Shown here: one piece after another, positions 61,097-64,000 of the stretch
Numbering within the stretch: position 1 is the first letter of the stretch
How the letters are laid out: each line of letters starts with the position of its first letter
Origin: JACPDI01 sp035463475
GTDB taxonomy: Bacteria > Acidobacteriota > Vicinamibacteria > Vicinamibacterales > 2-12-FULL-66-21
Length of the DNA: 64,000 nucleotides
Assembly (NCBI GenBank): GCA_035463475.1
Contig: DATHTE010000109.1
Location: 62,001-126,000 of the forward strand
Direction: 5' to 3'
Notes under the pieces: model-generated
Told to the model about the DNA's origin: nothing
Database searches by the model: none
The model's input: only the letters and a program-made list of their open reading frames with translations
Position numbers and translations under genes: made by a program

Positions 61097-64000
61097 ATGT
61101 CTCGTCCCTGGCTGACTCTTGACGGCAACGAAGCGACTGCAAGGGTCGCCTACCTGCTCTCCGAAGTGATCGCAATCTACCCGATTACGCCCTCGTCCAA
61201 CATGGGCGAGTGGGCCGACCAATGGGCCTCCGAGCACCGGCCAAATCTCTGGGGCGCCATCCCGACCGTCGTTGAGATGCAGAGCGAAGGCGGCGCCGCC
61301 GGCGCGTGCCACGGCGCCATGCAAGCTGGCGCGCTCGCGACGACGTTCACGGCGAGCCAGGGCCTGTTGCTGATGATCCCCAACATGTTCAAGATCGCCG
61401 GCGAGCTGACGCCCGCGGTCTTCCACGTGTCGGCGCGCGCCGTGGCCAGCCACGCGCTGTCGATCTTCGGCGATCACTCGGACGTGATGGCGGTCCGCTC
61501 CACCGGGTGGGCGCTGATGGCGTCCGGCTCGGTCCAGGAAGCACAGGACCTCGCGGCGATCAGCCACGCGGCCACGCTCGAAACGCGCGTGCCGACGCTG
61601 CATTTCTTCGACGGCTTCCGTACCTCCCACGAGGTGGCAAAGATCCAGTCGCTGGGGCCCGAAGAGCTCCGCGAGCTGATCTCGGAGGAGCAGATCGAGG
61701 CGCACCGCGCCCGCGCGCTCTCACCCGAGCGGCCGGTCCTGCGCGGATCGGCGCAGAACCCCGACGTCTTCTTCCAGGCGCGCGAGGCCGCGACCCCCTT
61801 CTACCTGGCGTGCCCCGCGCTCGTGCAGCGCGTCATGGATCGCTTCGCCACCATCACCGGCCGCAAGTACCGGATCTTCGACTACTACGGCGCTCCGGAC
61901 GCGGACCGCGTCATTGTCGTCATGGGCTCGGCCGAGGGAGCGGTCGAGGAGACGGTGGACGCGCTCAACGCGGCCGGCGAGAAGGTCGGGCTGTTGAAGG
62001 TACGCCTGTTCCGCCCGTTCAGCTCGCTGCATTTCGTCCGCGCCCTGCCCAAGACGGTCCGCGGGATTGCGGTGCTGGATCGCACGAAGGAAGCGGGCGC
62101 CGCCGGCGAACCGCTCTACCAGGACGTGCTGACGGCGCTCGCCGAGCACACCGCCACGACCCACCTCGACGAGCGGCCGACGGTCATCGGCGGCCGTTAC
62201 GGCCTCGGATCGAAGGAATTCACCCCCGCGATGGCGAAGGCGGCATTCGACGAGCTGAAGCGCCCCGCGCCGCGCTCGCACTTCACGTGCGGCATCGTGG
62301 ACGACGTGTCGTTCTCGAACCTGGAGTGGGACGAGGAGTTCTCCACCGAGCGTGACGACACGGTCCGCGCGGTGCTCTACGGCCTCGGCTCGGACGGCAC
62401 GGTCGGCGCCAACAAGAACACGATCAAGATCATCGGCGAGTCCACGGACCAGTACGCCCAGGGCTACTTCGTGTACGACTCGAAGAAGTCCGGATCGACC
62501 ACGATCTCGCACCTGCGGTTCGGGCCGCACCCGATCCGCTCCACGTATCTCGTGCGGCGCGCCGGGTTCATCGCGTGCCACCAGTGGGAGTTGCTCGAGC
62601 GCATGGACGTGCTCGAGGCGGCGACGCCGGGCGCTACGCTGCTCCTCAACAGCCCGTACGGGCCGGACGAGGTCTGGGCGGAGCTGCCGGGCAAGGTGCA
62701 GCGCGTGATTCTCGAGAACCGGATGCGCGTGTTCACGATTGACGCCACGTCGGTCGCCAACGCGACGGGCATGGGCAAGCGCGTGAACACGATCCTCCAG
62801 ACCTGCTTCTTCGCGCTCTCGGGGATCCTGCCCAAGGACGAGGCCATCGCGTCCATCAAGAACGCGGTGAAGAAGACGTACGGGGCGAAGGGCGAGCAGG
62901 TCGTCAAGCAGAACTTCGACGCGATCGACCAATCCCTCGCCCATCTCCACGAGGTGAAGGTGCCGGAAGGCATCGACGCGCTCGCCGACCACCCGACGCC
63001 GCTGCCGTGGCGCGAGGCGCCCGACTTCGTGCAGACCGTTCTCGCGCCGATCATCGTCGGCAAGGGAGACCTGCTGCCGGTGAGCGCGATGCCGATCGAC
63101 GGCACGTTCCCGGTGGGCACGGCGAAGTGGGAGAAGCGCAACCTCGCCGAGACCATCCCGGTGTGGACCGAGCCCATCTGCATCCAGTGCGGCAAGTGCG
63201 CGCTGGTCTGCCCGCACGCCGCCATCCGCATCAAGGCGTACGACCCGGTGCTGCTCGCGTCCGCGCCGCCCACGTTCAAGTCGATGGACTACAAGGGCGC
63301 GGAGTACGCGGGGCAGAAGTACACGATCCAGGTCGCGCCGGAGGACTGCACTGGCTGCGAGCTCTGCGTGGAGGTCTGCCCGGCAGCGGACAAGAAGACC
63401 GGGACGCGCGCGCTCGAGATGAAGCCGCAGCGCGAGCGGCGCGAGCCTGAGCGCGCCAACTGGGAGTTCTTCCTCTCGATTCCGGAGGTGGACCGCCGGA
63501 CCGCGAAGCGCAACACCGTGAAGGGCTCGCAGTTCCTCGAGCCGCTGTTCGAGTTCTCGGGGGCGTGCTCGGGGTGCGGCGAAACGCCGTACATCAAGCT
63601 CGCGACGCAACTGTTCGGCGACCGCATGGTCGTCGCCAACGCGACCGGTTGCTCGTCGATCTACGGCGGCAACCTGCCCACCACGCCCTGGACCACGGAC
63701 GGGGCCGGGCGCGGGCCGGCGTGGTCGAACTCGCTCTTCGAGGACAACGCCGAATTCGGCTACGGCATGCGCCTGACGATCGACCAGCTTGCTGACGAAG
63801 CGCGGCTCCTGCTCGGCCGGCTCCGCGCCGTCGTTGGCGAGGGGCTGGTCACGGCCCTCCTCGACGCCGTCCAGAACGACGAGCAGGGGATCTCGGAGCA
63901 GCGCGAGCGCGTCGCCGCGCTGAAGAAGATGCTCGAGTGGTCGCTGAAGCGGCGACCGCGCGGGGAGACGGCGGACGCCGAGCGCCGGCTGCTGTCCATC
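61097..64000 (+). CDS. nifJ: Pyruvate:ferredoxin (flavodoxin) oxidoreductase, partial
   Basis: 968 codons are visible; the gene continues past the window. Domains in order as in single-chain PFOR/NifJ: domain I with 'IAIYPITPSSNMGEWAD', the gamma and domain III region 'YGLGSDGTVGANKN', a two-cluster ferredoxin domain with 'CIQCGKCALVCP' and 'DCTGCELCVEVCP', and the start of the thiamine-diphosphate domain with 'SGACSGCGETPYIKLATQLFGDR' (third cluster cysteines) and 'ATGCSSIYGGN'. It oxidises pyruvate to acetyl-CoA and CO2 and reduces ferredoxin, an anaerobic trait. Confidence 0.97.
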   Translation, partial: MSRPWLTLDGNEATARVAYLLSEVIAIYPITPSSNMGEWADQWASEHRPNLWGAIPTVVEMQSEGGAAGACHGAMQAGALATTFTASQGLLLMIPNMFKIAGELTPAVFHVSARAVASHALSIFGDHSDVMAVRSTGWALMASGSVQEAQDLAAISHAATLETRVPTLHFFDGFRTSHEVAKIQSLGPEELRELISEEQIEAHRARALSPERPVLRGSAQNPDVFFQAREAATPFYLACPALVQRVMDRFATITGRKYRIFDYYGAPDADRVIVVMGSAEGAVEETVDALNAAGEKVGLLKVRLFRPFSSLHFVRALPKTVRGIAVLDRTKEAGAAGEPLYQDVLTALAEHTATTHLDERPTVIGGRYGLGSKEFTPAMAKAAFDELKRPAPRSHFTCGIVDDVSFSNLEWDEEFSTERDDTVRAVLYGLGSDGTVGANKNTIKIIGESTDQYAQGYFVYDSKKSGSTTISHLRFGPHPIRSTYLVRRAGFIACHQWELLERMDVLEAATPGATLLLNSPYGPDEVWAELPGKVQRVILENRMRVFTIDATSVANATGMGKRVNTILQTCFFALSGILPKDEAIASIKNAVKKTYGAKGEQVVKQNFDAIDQSLAHLHEVKVPEGIDALADHPTPLPWREAPDFVQTVLAPIIVGKGDLLPVSAMPIDGTFPVGTAKWEKRNLAETIPVWTEPICIQCGKCALVCPHAAIRIKAYDPVLLASAPPTFKSMDYKGAEYAGQKYTIQVAPEDCTGCELCVEVCPAADKKTGTRALEMKPQRERREPERANWEFFLSIPEVDRRTAKRNTVKGSQFLEPLFEFSGACSGCGETPYIKLATQLFGDRMVVANATGCSSIYGGNLPTTPWTTDGAGRGPAWSNSLFEDNAEFGYGMRLTIDQLADEARLLLGRLRAVVGEGLVTALLDAVQNDEQGISEQRERVAALKKMLEWSLKRRPRGETADAERRLLSI

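Overview
The window is high-GC, densely coded chromosomal DNA from a Gram-negative bacterium, most likely an acidobacterium. A Vicinamibacteria-like lineage is my guess. The lineage rests on a secreted VWFA protein of the type named after acidobacteria, small lipocalin-like secreted proteins common in that phylum, and TonB, TolC and RND envelope systems. There is also a CIRCE-controlled groESL operon, a SelB elongation factor and large multiheme cytochromes. I see no rRNA, tRNA, CRISPR array, insertion sequence or prophage. Many genes overlap by 4 bases, and GTG or TTG starts are common.

Region by region. Bases 1-2315 (minus): flippase-like membrane protein, nrdR and an NtrY-like sensor kinase cut by the window edge. 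2406-7017 (plus): DUF4097-like protein, purC, a Fis-like regulator, and groES-groEL behind a promoter carrying two CIRCE elements and ending in a clear terminator. 7064-11304: a TonB-type protein, two stress-protein-like paralogues, a geranylgeranyl-reductase-family flavoprotein, a VWFA protein and tatA. 11311-16018 (minus): selB, a cysteine-rich lipoprotein and RNase R. 16090-17785 (plus): ECF sigma factor, membrane partner and secreted protein. 17862-24058 (minus): glycerate kinase, a small unknown protein, ftsE-ftsX, gatB and an NtrC-type regulator. 24315-27848 (plus): SpoIID-like lipoprotein, a second ECF sigma/anti-sigma pair and ispH.

28211-38718 is one export locus. A candidate c-di-GMP-I-like RNA leader is followed by a Spy/CpxP-like protein, TolC, an RND adaptor and pump, then MacA, MacB ATPase and MacB permease. 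38874-42702 is an accessory stretch of secreted, lipid-phosphatase-like and hypothetical genes with one likely gene remnant. 42849-48120 (minus) holds tesA-ybbA-ybbP in one operon, then a DksA-type protein, a helical unknown and folK. A 26-bp-arm palindrome separates it from a plus-strand cell-wall operon (metallophosphoesterase, L,D-transpeptidase, M23 peptidase; 48235-50614). Next come an amino-acid permease with an aminotransferase, a membrane protein and an OsmC protein.

54386-64000 is devoted to anaerobic or alternative electron transfer. It holds an 11-heme membrane-anchored cytochrome, a cytochrome b and a 6-heme NapC-like protein in one operon. Beyond these are a radical-SAM protein with an unusual cysteine spacing, a free-standing glutamyl-tRNA-reductase dimerisation domain, a haem-copper-like membrane protein, and a pyruvate:ferredoxin oxidoreductase that runs off the window end. 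The most novel-looking items are the radical-SAM/GlutR-domain pair, the multiheme module, the RNA leader of the efflux locus and the structured intergenic repeats.
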